From positions 48,433 through 112,432 of the forward strand of contig CACWOQ010000012.1 in the NCBI GenBank assembly GCA_902762505.1: a stretch of DNA of 64,000 nt. The letters run 5' to 3'. The notes beneath the pieces were generated by a model that saw only the letters and a program-made list of their open reading frames with translations, had not been told where the DNA came from and searched no databases. Both the position numbers and the translations under genes were made by a program. This stretch comes from an uncultured Ruminococcus sp. Its GTDB lineage: Bacteria > Bacillota > Clostridia > Oscillospirales > CAG-272. Position 1 is the first letter of the stretch. Each line of letters opens with the position of its first letter. Shown here in pieces: positions 39,992-47,739 of the stretch.

Positions 39992-42277
39992 TTCTTTTTT
40001 CTCCTTTTTTATGATCACGGGCGAAGTATCTTTCGCCTTATTTTCGTTTTTTACCGGCTTGAACAGGTTAAGCCTCAGCGCGTTCATGACGACGCAGAAG
40101 CTTGAAAGGCTCATCGCGGCGGACGCGAGCATCGGGTTGAGCGTCAGGCCGAGACTGCTGAAAACTCCGGCGGCGACCGGGATGCAGACGGCGTTGTAAA
40201 TAAACGCCCAGAAAAGATTCTCGTGGATGTTTTTGAGCGTCTTGCGTGAAAGCCTTATCGCCGTCGCAACGTCGGCGGGCGAATTCTTCATCAGCACGAC
40301 GTCCGCCGCGTCTATCGCTATGTCTGTCCCGGCGCCTATCGCTATGCCGACGCCCGCGGCTGTGAGAGCCGGCGCGTCGTTTATCCCGTCGCCTACCATC
40401 GCTGTCATTTTCCGCTCCGAAATGCGGCGTACGGCGTCCTCCTTGCCTTCGGGCAGTACGCCGGCTATGACGTCGTCGACGCCTATACGGCCGCCCACGG
40501 CTTTCGCGGTGCGTTCGTTGTCGCCCGTCAGCATCGTGACGGACAGCCCCATATCACGCAGAGCGGAGACAGCGAAGGCGCTGTCGTCCTTTTCGCGGTC
40601 CGCCGCGGCGATCACGCCGAGAAATTCGTTTTCGCGGCAGAAATAAAGCGGAGTTTTTCCGCCGTCAGACAGAGCGGCGGAGAGCTTTATCTGATCGTCC
40701 GGCACGCTGCAAACTGAGCCGACGTAACCGAGGTTCCCGCCGTAAACCGTTTTGCCGCCGACTTTCCCGTTCAGTCCTTTGCCCGAAACGTTTTCAAAAT
40801 CCGTACATTCCGGTACGCTGATCGCGTTTTGCTCCGCGTATGCTGTTATCGCCTTCGCAAAAGGATGCTCGCTTTTCCGCTCGAGCGAAGCGGCAAGCGA
40901 AATGAGCGTATCTTTGTCCGCCGCGTACGGGATAACGTCCGTGACCTGAGGCTCGCCCGTGGTGAGCGTGCCGGTCTTGTCGAATATCACCGCGCCGACC
41001 TTGCCGGTCTGTTCAAGCGCTTCGGCGGTCTTGAAAAGTATATTGTTCCTCGCACCGACTCCGCTGCCGACCATCACGGCGACCGGCGTCGCCAGACCGA
41101 GAGCGCACGGGCAACTTATCACAAGTACGGATATGCCGCGCGCGAGGCTGAAGCCGACGCCGCGTCCGATGATCAGCCATACGACCGTCGTGATAAGCGC
41201 TATGATCATGACGGCGGGAACGAATATCCCGGAAACCCTGTCAGCCGCCTTTGCGATCGGAGCCTTCGTGGCGGAGGCGTCGGCGACGGCTTTTATTATC
41301 TTTGAAAGCGCCGTATCCTCGCCGACGGCTTCCGCACGGCACAGGACGAAGCCCGTTTTGTTGATCGTCGCACCGCTGACTTTGTCGCCCGGAGATTTCT
41401 CGACCGGTACGCTTTCACCGGTGAGAGCCGATTCGTCGACCGTGCAGAAGCCCTCCGTCACGACGCCGTCCGTGGGTATCTTCTCGCCCGGGTACACGGC
41501 GAATATCTCGCCTGCTTTGAGCTCGCCTACGGGTATCACCGTCTCTTTTCCGTCGCGCACGGCGTGAGCCGTCTCCGGCATAAGCTCCGACAGACCCCTG
41601 AGCGCGTCGGTCGTCCTGCCCTTCGAATAAGCCTCAAGCGTTTTGCCGAGAGTGATGAGCACGAGTATCATCGCCGCGCCTTCAAAATAGAATTCGTCCA
41701 TATAAGACGCCGCTTTCACGGCGTCGCCTTTCAGAACGGCGTCGGAGCAGGCGAATATCATGACGGTGCTGTAAACGAACGACGCGCCGGATCCCAGGGC
41801 GACGAGAGTGTCCATATTCGGCGCTCCGTGCAAAATACCCTTAACGCCCGAGACGAAGAATTTTCCGTTGATCATCATGACCGCCGCGGCGAGTATCATC
41901 TGAACGAGTCCCATCGCAACGTGGTTTCCTTCAAGGAACGGAGGCAGCCGCCACCCCCACATCATATGTCCCATGGAAACGTACATCAAAGGCAGAAGTA
42001 TCGCCGCAGATACCGCAAGCCTTTTTATCATCGCGGAAAGCTCCGTATTCTTTTCTTTTTTTGCCTTCACGGGCGCCCCGTCGGCTGGAGCGCAGCCGTA
42101 GCCCGCGCGCTCCACCGCGGCGACGACGTCTTCCGCGCCGGCGGAGCCTTCGACCGCCATATCGCCCGTCAGAAGATTTACGCTGCATTCGTCCACGCCG
42201 TCCAGCGCGGAGACTGCTTTTTCGACTCTTGCGCTGCACGCGGCGCAGCTCATTCCCGTTACCTTGTATTTTTTCAT
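39782..42277 (-). CDS. copA: Copper-exporting P-type ATPase with C-terminal CopZ module
   Basis: The 831-residue protein has an N-terminal heavy-metal domain (GMSCAACS, C11 and C14), eight spans, the CPC metal site ([11 protein letters not shown]), the phosphorylation aspartate D433 in DKTGTLTTG, and [10 protein letters not shown]. After the last span and a Lys-rich linker comes a second heavy-metal domain (GMMCQHC) of CopZ size. CopA exports Cu(I). The start is 1 bp after csoR, so both share one transcript. The end carries an internal start described separately. Confidence 0.92.
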   Translation of the reverse strand: MKKYKVTGMSCAACSARVEKAVSALDGVDECSVNLLTGDMAVEGSAGAEDVVAAVERAGYGCAPADGAPVKAKKEKNTELSAMIKRLAVSAAILLPLMYVSMGHMMWGWRLPPFLEGNHVAMGLVQMILAAAVMMINGKFFVSGVKGILHGAPNMDTLVALGSGASFVYSTVMIFACSDAVLKGDAVKAASYMDEFYFEGAAMILVLITLGKTLEAYSKGRTTDALRGLSELMPETAHAVRDGKETVIPVGELKAGEIFAVYPGEKIPTDGVVTEGFCTVDESALTGESVPVEKSPGDKVSGATINKTGFVLCRAEAVGEDTALSKIIKAVADASATKAPIAKAADRVSGIFVPAVMIIALITTVVWLIIGRGVGFSLARGISVLVISCPCALGLATPVAVMVGSGVGARNNILFKTAEALEQTGKVGAVIFDKTGTLTTGEPQVTDVIPYAADKDTLISLAASLERKSEHPFAKAITAYAEQNAISVPECTDFENVSGKGLNGKVGGKTVYGGNLGYVGSVCSVPDDQIKLSAALSDGGKTPLYFCRENEFLGVIAAADREKDDSAFAVSALRDMGLSVTMLTGDNERTAKAVGGRIGVDDVIAGVLPEGKEDAVRRISERKMTAMVGDGINDAPALTAAGVGIAIGAGTDIAIDAADVVLMKNSPADVATAIRLSRKTLKNIHENLFWAFIYNAVCIPVAAGVFSSLGLTLNPMLASAAMSLSSFCVVMNALRLNLFKPVKNENKAKDTSPVIIKKEKKEMKKTVLIDGMMCQHCEARVKKALEEIDGVDLAETSHEKNVAVLTLSKDVSEQLIRDTVERAGYEFKGIE

Positions 42278-42278
42278 A

Positions 42279-42572
42279 TTACTTCATTATCCTGTCAAGC
42301 ACGCTGATAAGCTCCTCGGTCTTTTCGGTGCTGCCTTCCTTTATGTCGTTTGATACGCAGGTCCTTATATGATCGGACAGGATCATGCGTCTGAACGAAT
42401 CGAGCGCGGATGACGCGGCGGAGACCTGCATCAGTATATCGATACAGTATTCGCCATCCTCGACCATAGTACGGATCCCGCGGATCTGCCCTTCTATCCG
42501 GTTGAGCCTGTTTGTCAGTTTTTTCAGCTCCTCTTCGGAGCGTATGCGTTTTTTACAGCATTCGTGTTCCAT
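42279..42572 (-). CDS. csoR: Copper-sensing repressor CsoR
   Basis: This 97-residue helical protein is a CsoR/DUF156-type repressor with the copper ligands C43, H68 and C72 at the canonical 25- and 4-residue spacing. It binds a G/C-rich palindrome and releases it with Cu(I). The start ATG 42572 is preceded by AAGGAG; the upstream frame to 42596 lies in the promoter. It is 1 bp ahead of copA. Confidence 0.93.
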   Translation of the reverse strand: MEHECCKKRIRSEEELKKLTNRLNRIEGQIRGIRTMVEDGEYCIDILMQVSAASSALDSFRRMILSDHIRTCVSNDIKEGSTEKTEELISVLDRIMK

Positions 42573-42594
42573 ATCATACTCCTTTTTCGCGTTC

Positions 42595-42623
42595 ATTATA
42601 TACCCCCGGGGGGTATTAATAAA
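42595..42623 (-). promoter_or_regulatory. csoR-copA promoter with CsoR operator in its spacer
   Basis: On the minus strand TTTATT (42623-42618) and TATAAT (42600-42595) are 17 bp apart. The spacer is nearly filled by the palindrome ATACCCCC/GGGGGGTAT (42600-42616), the known shape of CsoR operators. Bound repressor would block RNA polymerase directly. Confidence 0.88.
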
Positions 42624-42705
42624 CGTGATTTTGTTGCCGGATTGTTAAATCCGCGGGCTGACGGCGGCGCGATAAGGATTTTTTTGATTATTTTTCATAT
42701 TCCTA

Positions 42706-42734
42706 TTGACAAACGGAGTTTTATGTGATATGAT
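42706..42734 (+). promoter_or_regulatory. Sigma-A promoter of the gntR-ABC operon
   Basis: TTGACA (42706-42711) and TATGAT (42729-42734) are 17 bp apart. The repressor palindrome begins 3 bp after the -10. Confidence 0.88.
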
Positions 42735-42736
42735 CT

Positions 42737-42763
42737 AACTGTACTAACACAAATAGTACAGTT
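42737..42763 (+). promoter_or_regulatory. Putative GntR operator
   Basis: A perfect 10-bp inverted repeat, AACTGTACTA (42737-42746) and TAGTACAGTT (42754-42763), with a 7-base spacer lies at the start of transcription, 14 bp before the gntR start. Position and symmetry suit autorepression. Confidence 0.85.
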
Positions 42764-42777
42764 GAGGAGGTGACGGT

Positions 42778-43167
42778 ATGTTTCAGATCGATCCGTTTTC
42801 ACGCGTACCGGTCTATGAGCAGATCGTGGAGCAGACGGAGCGCTTTGTTCTGCTCGGCGTAATGCTTCCGGGAGATCCGATGCCGTCTGTGCGGAATCTT
42901 TCGGTACAGCTGAAAGCAAACCCGAACACGATACAAAAGGCGTATTCGGAGCTTGACGCGCGCAAGGTCCTTTATTCGGTCCCCGGGAAGGGCTGTTTCA
43001 TAAGCGCGGACGCCCCGAAAGCTCTTAAAGAGCGCGAGCGCGTAAAGCTGAAAGAGTTTTACGAGCTCTGCGACAGGCTGAGGATCGCCGGCGTGACCGA
43101 GAAGGATATGATCGACACGGTCAGGAGCGTGTTCGGAGACGGAGGTGAAAAACATGATAACGGTTGA
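42778..43167 (+). CDS. YtrA-type GntR-family repressor
   Basis: The 129-residue protein has an N-terminal winged helix (PVYEQIVEQTERFVLLG, LPSVRNLSVQLKANPNTIQKAYSELDARKVLYSVPGKGCFI) and only a short C-terminal helix, as in the YtrA subfamily, which represses adjacent ABC transporter operons. It overlaps the ATPase gene by 14 bp. A GAGGAGG ribosome site is 8 bases from the ATG. Confidence 0.9.
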   Translation: MFQIDPFSRVPVYEQIVEQTERFVLLGVMLPGDPMPSVRNLSVQLKANPNTIQKAYSELDARKVLYSVPGKGCFISADAPKALKERERVKLKEFYELCDRLRIAGVTEKDMIDTVRSVFGDGGEKHDNG

Positions 43168-44068
43168 AAACGTAACTAAACGGTTCGGCGGTGTGACGGC
43201 GCTGTCGAACGTGAGCTTCAGCATCGGTCAGGGCTGTATTTACGGTATGGTCGGATCGAACGGAGCGGGGAAGTCGACTCTGCTCCGGATCATAAACGGC
43301 GTATACCGCCCGGACGAAGGGACGGTCGCGCTTGACGGACGCGGCGTATACGGGGACGCGGAGGCAAGGTCACGGATGTTTTACGTCCCGGACGAGCCTT
43401 ATTTCGATACGGGCCGCGGGATCGCGGCGACGGCGCGCACTTACGCCTCGGTATATCCCGGCTTTGATTTGAAGCTCTGCACGCGTCTGTCGTCGGAATT
43501 TGAGCTCGATACGAAAAAGCCGGTAAACACGTTTTCGAAGGGGATGAAGCGTCAGGCTGCCGTCGTGCTCGCCATGGCGTGCAGACCGGATTACTATTTC
43601 TTTGACGAGACGCTTGACGGTCTCGATCCCGTGATGCGGGGCCACGTAAGAAGGCTCATCGCGTCTGACGTGTCGGAGCGCGGAGCAACGGCGTTCATCA
43701 CGTCTCATTCTCTGCGGGAGCTCGAGGATCTGTGCGATCAGCTCGCGCTGCTGCATAAAGGCGGACTCGTGCTCGAAAGCGACGTGTCAAGTCTCAAAAC
43801 GTCTATGTTCAAGGTACAGGCGGCGTTCCCGAACGGATACGACGTAAGAAGTCTCGAAGGGACGGATGTCGTGAAATTCGTGAAACGCGGTTCCGTTTGC
43901 AATATGATCGTCAAAGGAGACGAGAACGAAGTCGAGGCGCGCATACGCGCGATGAATCCGCTTTTCGTCGATATCCTGCCGCTCAATCTCGACGAGGTTT
44001 TCACGTACGAGATGGAAGCGCTCGGATACGTCTTCGAGAAGGATCCGGGAGGCACAAATGAAAAATAA
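43154..44068 (+). CDS. ABC transporter ATP-binding protein
   Basis: The 304-residue protein has Walker A GSNGAGKST (34-42), a signature-like SKGMKRQ, Walker B YYFFDE followed by the D-loop, and a SHS switch. The last 100 residues are the C-terminal extension seen in ABC-2 exporters. ATG 43154 has GGAGGTG 6 bases upstream and is preferred to GTG 43145. It pairs with the permease that overlaps it by 11 bp. The probable role is export of a drug, peptide or lipid. Confidence 0.88.
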   Translation: MITVENVTKRFGGVTALSNVSFSIGQGCIYGMVGSNGAGKSTLLRIINGVYRPDEGTVALDGRGVYGDAEARSRMFYVPDEPYFDTGRGIAATARTYASVYPGFDLKLCTRLSSEFELDTKKPVNTFSKGMKRQAAVVLAMACRPDYYFFDETLDGLDPVMRGHVRRLIASDVSERGATAFITSHSLRELEDLCDQLALLHKGGLVLESDVSSLKTSMFKVQAAFPNGYDVRSLEGTDVVKFVKRGSVCNMIVKGDENEVEARIRAMNPLFVDILPLNLDEVFTYEMEALGYVFEKDPGGTNEK

Positions 44069-46115
44069 GATTTTTGACAAAGGACTGTATATTGAAGGTC
44101 TTCGCCGGACGGGGACGGTGACGGCGGTATTTTCCGCCGCCGGACTGCTTTCGGTCTTCTTTACCGCTGTATTGAACGGAAACGGAAACACTGGGGTCCC
44201 CGGAAACGGCAGCGCCGTCATATACTGGTTTTTATACGTCGCAATGTATTTATGCACGCCGGTTATAACGCTCGTGACGTTCTCGTTCTTAAACAAGCGC
44301 GGAGCGTCCGATTTCTGGCATTCGATACCGCAGAGCCGCACATGTCTTTACGTAAGCTTCGCGTCGTCTGCCCTTACCGCGACGGCTGCCGTATACGCGG
44401 CGACGGTACTTATGAGCGCGGCGGCTCAGCTGCTTTCCGGCAAGACCGCGGGTATGCCCGAAATGCTTTCGCTTGCGGCGGTATGCTTCTGCGGATCTAT
44501 GCTTATATGCGCGGTGTTCACTGCGGCGTCGTCGTTTACCGGAACTCTTCTGAGCTGCAGCGCGGCGTCGCTCATGATGCTTTTCGTGCCGAGAACCGTA
44601 CTGAACTGCGTATTGTGGATAATACGTGAGGCGATCGGCTCGGCAGCCGTCGGCAAGGTGGGATTTCCGCTTTCGGACGCGGGTTATAATTATCCTGCCG
44701 GTCTTATACTGAACGCTGTCTGGTTCGAAGAATCCGAAGTCGGGACGTGGGCGTCGGCGATATATACGGCGGTACTCGCGCTGATATATTTCGCGGCGGG
44801 TCTGTTCCTGTTCAGAGCGCGCAAAAGCGAAACGGCGGGAGCGGCGGCGCCTTCAAAATTCATGCAGGCGTTTATGCGGATAGCGCTCGGCTGTTCTGTC
44901 TCGTTCGTGGCGACGCTTTATCTCGTAAAGACCGTGATGACGGGGAACGGCTCCGCCGCTGCCAGCGTAGTGATCTACGTCGTCGCCGCGGCTGTGTATT
45001 TCCTGTACGAGCTTGTCACGACGAAACGCGCGTCGACTCTCGGACGCGCCGTTCCCGGGCTGCTCATTGTCGTCGCGCTTAATCTGATCCTCGGCTTCGG
45101 CGCCGCCGCGGCGTACGGATACGAGGCAGGTTTCGGCACCGATCCCGAAAAGGTCGCGTCCGTATCCGTCAGGATACCTTACACGTGGTACGACACGGTC
45201 GCGATGAATGACGTCGCGATGGAGAAAATGTCGGAATATGAGATAACGGACAGATCGATAATCGGACAGATCGGCAAAGCGATAGAAGAACAGCGCGGAA
45301 AATCGTCGACTCCGGACGGCGCCTCTGTCGTTACCGTAAAGACGAAAACGGACAAACGGCAAAGACTTCTCGCTCTTTCGCCTTCACTTGTGTCCGAAAT
45401 CAGAAAATATGTAAAAAATACGGACGAATACACGGCTGCGCTGTCAACTCTTCCGCCGATCGATCCTTCGACCGACGCTCTGTATTTCCGCGTGTGCAAT
45501 ACGGACAAGCCCGGCGGGACGGAGCGCGTAAGAAAAGGCGATCTCAGTCTCAGACTTCAGATCGGGAATGAAAAACTCGTTGAAATATACGATATCTACA
45601 AAGCGGAGACCGCGCTGCTCGACAAAGAGGTATACGCGGATCTGATGGCTGACAGAAACTGCGGCAGGCGGGGAGGCGTTTTCACGCTCGAGATCGAGCC
45701 CTCCGGCGCCGGACGCAAAGTAAAGCTTGTTCTGCCCGTATCGGCTGATATAACACCGAAGACGTACAAGGAGCTCTGCGCCGGGCTGTCGGGCGATTCC
45801 GGCATTACCCCCGCCGGATTGATCGACAGTCTGAGAAAAGCGGGACAGTCCGACGAAAGGATCGACACGCTGTCGGTATATCTGCTTGACGACGGTATCA
45901 CCGGGCTGTTCAGCGCGCCGTACAACACAGGAAGAGCGTACGCCGCGTCAGTGGCGGACGCCGTCACGCAGGCGTGCCCCGGACTGAAGCTCTGTGACGA
46001 CGGCTCGCCCGCAGTCCTCATCGTTATGATCTCGGACAACAAAAAGACGTACGCGATCTTCAAAACGAACGAAACGGACGCCGGGAAGCTGACGCCTCTG
46101 TTCACACTCAGATAG
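44058..46115 (+). CDS. ABC-2 type transporter permease with extracytoplasmic domain
   Basis: The 685-residue membrane protein has an N-terminal part with about eight spans (SALTATAAVYAATVLMSAAAQLL and similar) and a large soluble segment (about 350-680) after the last span at FGAAAAYGYEAG. This architecture is common for YtrA-linked ABC permeases of Clostridia. It overlaps its ATPase by 11 bp. The substrate is unknown; antimicrobial resistance or envelope stress is the usual context. Confidence 0.8.
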   Translation: MKNKIFDKGLYIEGLRRTGTVTAVFSAAGLLSVFFTAVLNGNGNTGVPGNGSAVIYWFLYVAMYLCTPVITLVTFSFLNKRGASDFWHSIPQSRTCLYVSFASSALTATAAVYAATVLMSAAAQLLSGKTAGMPEMLSLAAVCFCGSMLICAVFTAASSFTGTLLSCSAASLMMLFVPRTVLNCVLWIIREAIGSAAVGKVGFPLSDAGYNYPAGLILNAVWFEESEVGTWASAIYTAVLALIYFAAGLFLFRARKSETAGAAAPSKFMQAFMRIALGCSVSFVATLYLVKTVMTGNGSAAASVVIYVVAAAVYFLYELVTTKRASTLGRAVPGLLIVVALNLILGFGAAAAYGYEAGFGTDPEKVASVSVRIPYTWYDTVAMNDVAMEKMSEYEITDRSIIGQIGKAIEEQRGKSSTPDGASVVTVKTKTDKRQRLLALSPSLVSEIRKYVKNTDEYTAALSTLPPIDPSTDALYFRVCNTDKPGGTERVRKGDLSLRLQIGNEKLVEIYDIYKAETALLDKEVYADLMADRNCGRRGGVFTLEIEPSGAGRKVKLVLPVSADITPKTYKELCAGLSGDSGITPAGLIDSLRKAGQSDERIDTLSVYLLDDGITGLFSAPYNTGRAYAASVADAVTQACPGLKLCDDGSPAVLIVMISDNKKTYAIFKTNETDAGKLTPLFTLR

Positions 46116-46129
46116 ACGGGCGGATAAGA

Positions 46130-46155
46130 ATCACCACGGAAACGTGGTGATTTTT
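46130..46155 (+). terminator. Terminator of the gntR-ABC operon
   Basis: ATCACCACG (46130-46138) and CGTGGTGAT (46143-46151) pair around GAAA, followed by TTTT. Confidence 0.9.
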
Positions 46156-46187
46156 ATTTCAGACCGCTTCGATTATGCTTGTCCGCC

Positions 46188-46275
46188 TTGACAAAACGCA
46201 TCTGATATGAGATAATACGTACAGACGGGAGACGTGTTCGAAATGTATCAGACGCCGTACGACGTTTACAGATAA
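46188..46275 (+). promoter_or_regulatory. Upstream promoter with 10-codon frame, before xylA
   Basis: TTGACA (46188-46193) and GATAAT (46211-46216), 17 bp apart, are followed by GGGAG and a tiny frame from ATG 46243 to TAA 46275 (MYQTPYDVYR). A small GCCGT/ACGGC stem lies further on. This may be a leader or a leftover of a lost gene. The rest of the 46276-46369 gap holds nothing recognisable. Confidence 0.4.
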
Positions 46276-46369
46276 GCCTTTCCGGCAAAAAAACAGCCGT
46301 AAAACGGCGAAAAGAAGTAAAAACATCCTGAAAATATCAAAAAATGACCACGTTGTAAAAAAATAAAAC

Positions 46370-46398
46370 TTGATAGGACTTACTGTGCGTTATATAAT
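46370..46398 (+). promoter_or_regulatory. Sigma-A promoter of the xylA-xylB-GH operon
   Basis: TTGATA (46370-46375) and TATAAT (46393-46398) are 17 bp apart, 27 bp before the xylA start. No operator palindrome or catabolite-repression site was evident by eye. Confidence 0.85.
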
Positions 46399-46425
46399 TG
46401 AAATAAAAAACACGAGGTGATCGAA

Positions 46426-47736
46426 ATGTACTTGAAAAACGGCAAGGTGGAATTCAAAGGAAAAGAGAGCAGAGACCCGTTCTCTTTCAGATACTATGAC
46501 AAAAACAGGGTCATAAACGGCAGGACCATGGGCGAACAGCTCAAATTCGCTATGAGCTGGTGGCACACGGTAAACGCCTCGGGCACGGATATGTTCGGCG
46601 GCGACACGATGGACAAGACCTTCGGTCTGTCCGGCATGGAAAAATACAGGGCGAAAGCGGATTTCGCCTTTGAGCTTATGCAGAAGCTCGGCATAGACTA
46701 TTACTGCTTCCACGACGTGGACGTCGCGCCTGAGGGCGAAACGCTCGCCGAAAGCGTAAAGAATCTCGAGAAGATGACGGATTATCTGCTTGAAAAGCAG
46801 AAGCAGACGGGCATCAGACCTCTGTGGGTCACCGCGAATATGTTCGGCGACAAAAAGTTCATGGCGGGCGCCGCCACAAGTCCCGAAGCCGACGTTTTCG
46901 CCGTAGCCGCCGGAAAGGTGAAGGCGGGGATCGACGCCGCCGTCAAGCTCGGCGCGAAGGCGTACGTTTTCTGGGGCGGACGGGAAGGCTACGACACGCT
47001 GCTGAATACCGATATGGCGCTTGAGCTCGAAAACCTCGGCCGCTTTATGAAGATGGCGCGAGACTACGGGCGCTCCCACGGCTTTGACGGTGATTTCTAC
47101 ATAGAGCCGAAGCCGAAGGAGCCGACGAAGCATCAGTACGATTTCGACGCGGCGACCTGCGCCAATTTCATTCGCGTAAACGGCCTTGAAAAGGATTTCA
47201 GACTCAATATAGAAGCCAACCACGCGACGCTCGCGGGACACACCTTCCAGCATGAGCTGAGGGTCGCCGCCGTAAACGGTCTGTTCGGCTCGATCGACGC
47301 GAATCAGGGCGATCCGCTGCTCGGCTGGGATACCGACCAGTTCCCGACGAACGTCTACGATACGACGCTCTGCATGTACGAGGTCATAAAAGCCGGCGGC
47401 TTCACTAACGGCGGACTCAACTTCGACGCGAAGGCGAGAAGACAGTCCGATACGCTCGACGACACGGTCCTGTCTTATATCGCCGGTATGGACGCTTTCG
47501 CGCTCGGGCTTATAAAGGCGTATCAGATAATCGAAGACGGCAGGATAGAGGATTTCATAAAACAGCGTTACGCGTCATATGAAAGCGGCATAGGCAGACG
47601 GATAGTCGAAGGAAAAGAAACGCTTGAGACGCTCGCCGCGTACGCCGCCGAGCTGAAGGATCCCGCCCCCGTGAGCGGCAGACAGGAATACCTTGAAGCG
47701 GTGTTGAACGATATACTGTTTTCGGGAAACGTCTGA
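46426..47736 (+). CDS. xylA: Xylose isomerase
   Basis: The 436-residue protein is a class II xylose isomerase: [17 protein letters not shown] near 41-57, the histidine in CFHDVD, the metal ligands in [16 protein letters not shown] and [18 protein letters not shown], and [19 protein letters not shown]. It converts D-xylose to D-xylulose. ATG 46426 follows GAGG at 46414-46417 by 8 bases; GTG 46417 is in frame but too near the ribosome site. It leads a 14.6-kb operon of pentose and arabinoxylan genes. Confidence 0.96.
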   Translation: MYLKNGKVEFKGKESRDPFSFRYYDKNRVINGRTMGEQLKFAMSWWHTVNASGTDMFGGDTMDKTFGLSGMEKYRAKADFAFELMQKLGIDYYCFHDVDVAPEGETLAESVKNLEKMTDYLLEKQKQTGIRPLWVTANMFGDKKFMAGAATSPEADVFAVAAGKVKAGIDAAVKLGAKAYVFWGGREGYDTLLNTDMALELENLGRFMKMARDYGRSHGFDGDFYIEPKPKEPTKHQYDFDAATCANFIRVNGLEKDFRLNIEANHATLAGHTFQHELRVAAVNGLFGSIDANQGDPLLGWDTDQFPTNVYDTTLCMYEVIKAGGFTNGGLNFDAKARRQSDTLDDTVLSYIAGMDAFALGLIKAYQIIEDGRIEDFIKQRYASYESGIGRRIVEGKETLETLAAYAAELKDPAPVSGRQEYLEAVLNDILFSGNV

Positions 47737-47739
47737 TTT

